Shown here one piece after another: positions 63,699-64,000 of a stretch of DNA of 64,000 nucleotides; the stretch's first letter is position 1, and every line of letters starts with the position of its first letter. Position numbers and translations under genes: made by a program. The notes beneath the pieces are model-generated. The model saw only the letters and a list, made by a program, of their open reading frames with translations. It was not told the origin of the DNA and did no database searches. Origin of the DNA: Rhizobium sophoriradicis (lineage in GTDB: Bacteria > Pseudomonadota > Alphaproteobacteria > Rhizobiales > Rhizobiaceae); assembly GCF_003939025.1 (NCBI RefSeq), contig NZ_RQIH01000011.1, positions 214,530 through 278,529 on the forward strand. Reading direction: 5' to 3'.

Positions 63699-64000
63699 TC
63701 AGCTTCGCACGACTGGCGCGAAGCGTGTGCTGCCCCGATCCAGGCAAATCAGGGCGACCATATAGGCGAAGATCGGATCCAGTGCCTTTTGGTTGAACAT
63801 GATGCCGATGCTGCCGGTAACAATGTAGCTGCTGGTGAGCAGAAGAGCGAGCGCTATGGACAGGTCCCTGCCGGGACCGGGTTCCTTTTTCCACGCGGCT
63901 ATCACGGGCGTCAGGAGCAGCAGCGAAAGCGCCGCGATGCCGACAACGCCGGCGTCAATTCCCGCTGTCAGAAAGCCATTATGAACATGCGAGAAGGTCA
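63699..64000 (-). CDS. O-antigen-ligase-like membrane protein, C-terminal end (partial)
   Basis: The frame is open to the right edge; the visible 100 residues include FSHVHNGFLTAGIDAGVVGI, the His-containing signature of Wzy_C/O-antigen ligase proteins, followed by two or three hydrophobic helices (SIALALLLTSSYIVTGSIG, LDPIFAYMVALICL) and a short tail. It would link or polymerise surface glycans. The start is outside the window. Confidence 0.65.
   Translation of the reverse strand, partial: TFSHVHNGFLTAGIDAGVVGIAALSLLLLTPVIAAWKKEPGPGRDLSIALALLLTSSYIVTGSIGIMFNQKALDPIFAYMVALICLDRGSTRFAPVVRS

Overview
The window reads as chromosomal DNA of a fast-growing rhizobium, most like the Rhizobium leguminosarum / R. 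etli group. Clues are the Entner-Doudoroff set zwf-pgl-edd, a rirA iron regulator beside dppABCDF, potFGHI with puuA/puuB-type putrescine genes, aceA divergent from a RamB/ScfR-type regulator, a PdhS/PleC-type histidine kinase, a phasin, a Ti-type TraA relaxase and an alphaproteobacterial tRNA-His without G-1. Most genes are GC-rich. No database search was possible; names rest on motifs and recalled family sequences.

Layout. 1-5.2 kb: end of a sugar-type ABC ATPase, a PilZ-like protein, then zwf-pgl-edd on the minus strand, converting glucose-6-phosphate to KDPG. 5.2-9.3 kb: gamma-glutamylputrescine synthetase and oxidase, and a BaiN/HI0933-type flavoprotein. 9.3-14.5 kb: two chemoreceptors. 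14.5-19 kb: a LysR regulator, isocitrate lyase with a small partner gene, and its divergent short-chain acyl regulator. 19-23.1 kb: potFGHI putrescine importer. 23.1-31.9 kb: an AsmA-like protein, acetoacetyl-CoA synthetase, a 1259-residue PAS histidine kinase and a phasin. The synthetase and phasin both belong to PHB metabolism.

32-45.7 kb is the accessory part. A tRNA-His gene is followed by a serralysin-like RTX metalloprotease of 2171 residues, a fused nucleotidyltransferase-HEPN protein and an orphan TraA relaxase/helicase. A 17/18-base copy of the tRNA 3' end lies at 45704-45721, so the block looks like a decayed or integrase-less mobile island inserted at tRNA-His. The RTX gene carries a 10-G homopolymer and a 1.8 kb direct tandem duplication; both suggest a gene that changes by slippage and recombination.

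45.8-52.2 kb: DUF4174 protein, a small Pro-rich protein, LysR plus an ABM-fold monooxygenase, mmsA, a DUF898/M48 protease pair, and rirA with a recognisable promoter and IRO-like box. 52.5-58.6 kb: dppABCDF then gluconokinase. 58.6-61.5 kb: a DadA-type oxidase and a two-gene type III polyketide synthase/ICMT-methyltransferase operon that resembles known alkylpyrone/alkylresorcinol loci. 61.6-63.6 kb: a TPR protein and an ECF sigma/anti-sigma pair. The window ends inside an O-antigen-ligase-like gene.
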